Below are positions 63,793-64,000 of a stretch of 64,000 nt of DNA, in pieces. The position numbers were made by a program, and so were the translations under genes. Position 1 is the stretch's first letter; each line of letters starts with the position of its first letter. The stretch comes from Plantactinospora sp040120695 (GTDB taxonomy: Bacteria; Actinomycetota; Actinomycetes; Mycobacteriales; Micromonosporaceae), in NCBI RefSeq assembly GCF_040120695.1, contig NZ_JBEEAC010000003.1, positions 310,001-374,000 of the forward strand, in the 5' to 3' direction. The notes beneath the pieces were generated by a model. That model had not been told where the DNA came from, ran no database searches, and saw only the letters and a list, made by a program, of their open reading frames with translations.

Positions 63793-64000
63793 CTACTCCT
63801 GCTCGGCCAGGGGCCGGCCGTCGAAGTCGATCGCCGAGTACAGCGCCAGCTTCTCCAGCCGGTGGTACGAATCGATCACCCGGATCGTGCCGCTCTTGGA
63901 ACGCATCACGATCGACTGGGTGTACGCGCCACCGGCCCGGTAGCGGACTCCGCGCAGCAGGTCTCCGGAGGTGATCCCGGTGGCCACGAAGAAGGCGTTG
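63793..64000 (-). CDS. glpX: fructose-1,6-bisphosphatase class II, C-terminal part
   Basis: The last 69 codons of a GlpX-type enzyme: NAFFVATGITSGDLLRGVRY, then YTQSIVMRSKSGTIRVIDSYHRLEKL, a conserved C-terminal element of class II FBPases. The N-terminal part is beyond the right edge. Gluconeogenic, like PckA earlier in the window. Confidence 0.9.
   Translation of the reverse strand, partial: NAFFVATGITSGDLLRGVRYRAGGAYTQSIVMRSKSGTIRVIDSYHRLEKLALYSAIDFDGRPLAEQE

Overview
This 64-kb window is chromosomal DNA from a high-GC actinobacterium. Coding density is high, third codon positions are nearly all G or C, GTG starts are common, and about twenty genes begin 5-8 nt after a TAnnnT hexamer, the usual layout of leaderless actinobacterial mRNAs. 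The gene set and a characteristic GGGCCCTTCCT palindrome fit Micromonosporaceae; that placement is inference and I cannot name a genus. I see no rRNA, tRNA, CRISPR array, transposase or phage gene.

Much of the backbone resembles the order I recall from Mycobacterium tuberculosis Rv3277-Rv3309 (gtrA, PH-domain protein, birA, accD5, accE5, maf, accA3, lpdA, cyclotransferase-like gene, M20 hydrolase, pmmB, upp). Layout: 0-6.1 kb, nucleoside and sugar salvage (two aldehyde dehydrogenases, deoC, upp, GPP34 protein, phosphohexomutase). 6.2-18.7 kb, a Ser/Thr kinase, an acyl-CoA mutase large subunit, an M20 hydrolase, a DUF4349 lipoprotein, an ABC exporter and an orphan histidine kinase. 18.8-24.8 kb, cyclotransferase, LpdA-type quinone reductase, a Tat-exported protein, a truncated threonyl-tRNA synthetase behind a Thr-codon leader peptide, and a TetR/DoxX divergon. 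24.9-31.0 kb, GuaB1, AccA3, and a PadR-controlled drug-type ABC exporter. 31.1-45 kb, O-methyltransferase, Maf, then a type VII secretion (T7SS) island (mycosin, PE/PPE-like pair, Esx-like protein, WXG protein, YbaB-like protein) with a second Ser/Thr kinase, lying between maf/accE and accD5. 45-51 kb, birA, PH-domain protein, MaoC protein, two GtrA proteins, GTP-type PEP carboxykinase. 51-64 kb, a prenyl-lipid group (membrane protein, geranylgeranyl-reductase-like protein, cis-prenyltransferase), otsB, an XRE regulator with small proteins, PIN-PhoH, a lytic transglycosylase, a rhomboid protease, a TrxB-like ferredoxin reductase, a TetR/epimerase divergon and a partial glpX.

Functionally, accA3, accE and accD5 with birA form a biotin-dependent acyl-CoA carboxylase set, probably making methylmalonyl-CoA, and the mutase at 8.4 kb could act on the same product. 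deoC with two aldehyde dehydrogenases would oxidise the acetaldehyde released from deoxyribose. The T7SS island has substrates and a mycosin but no EccB/EccC/EccD/EccE in the window.

The most unusual items are: (1) an 18-codon leaderless leader peptide with three consecutive Thr codons overlapping a perfect hairpin just upstream of the editing-domain-less ThrRS gene, which looks like ribosome-mediated attenuation; (2) three back-to-back hairpins upstream of PIN-PhoH; (3) a 17-bp perfect inverted-repeat element after birA; (4) a small Cys-rich ORF with a strong Shine-Dalgarno sequence upstream of pckA.
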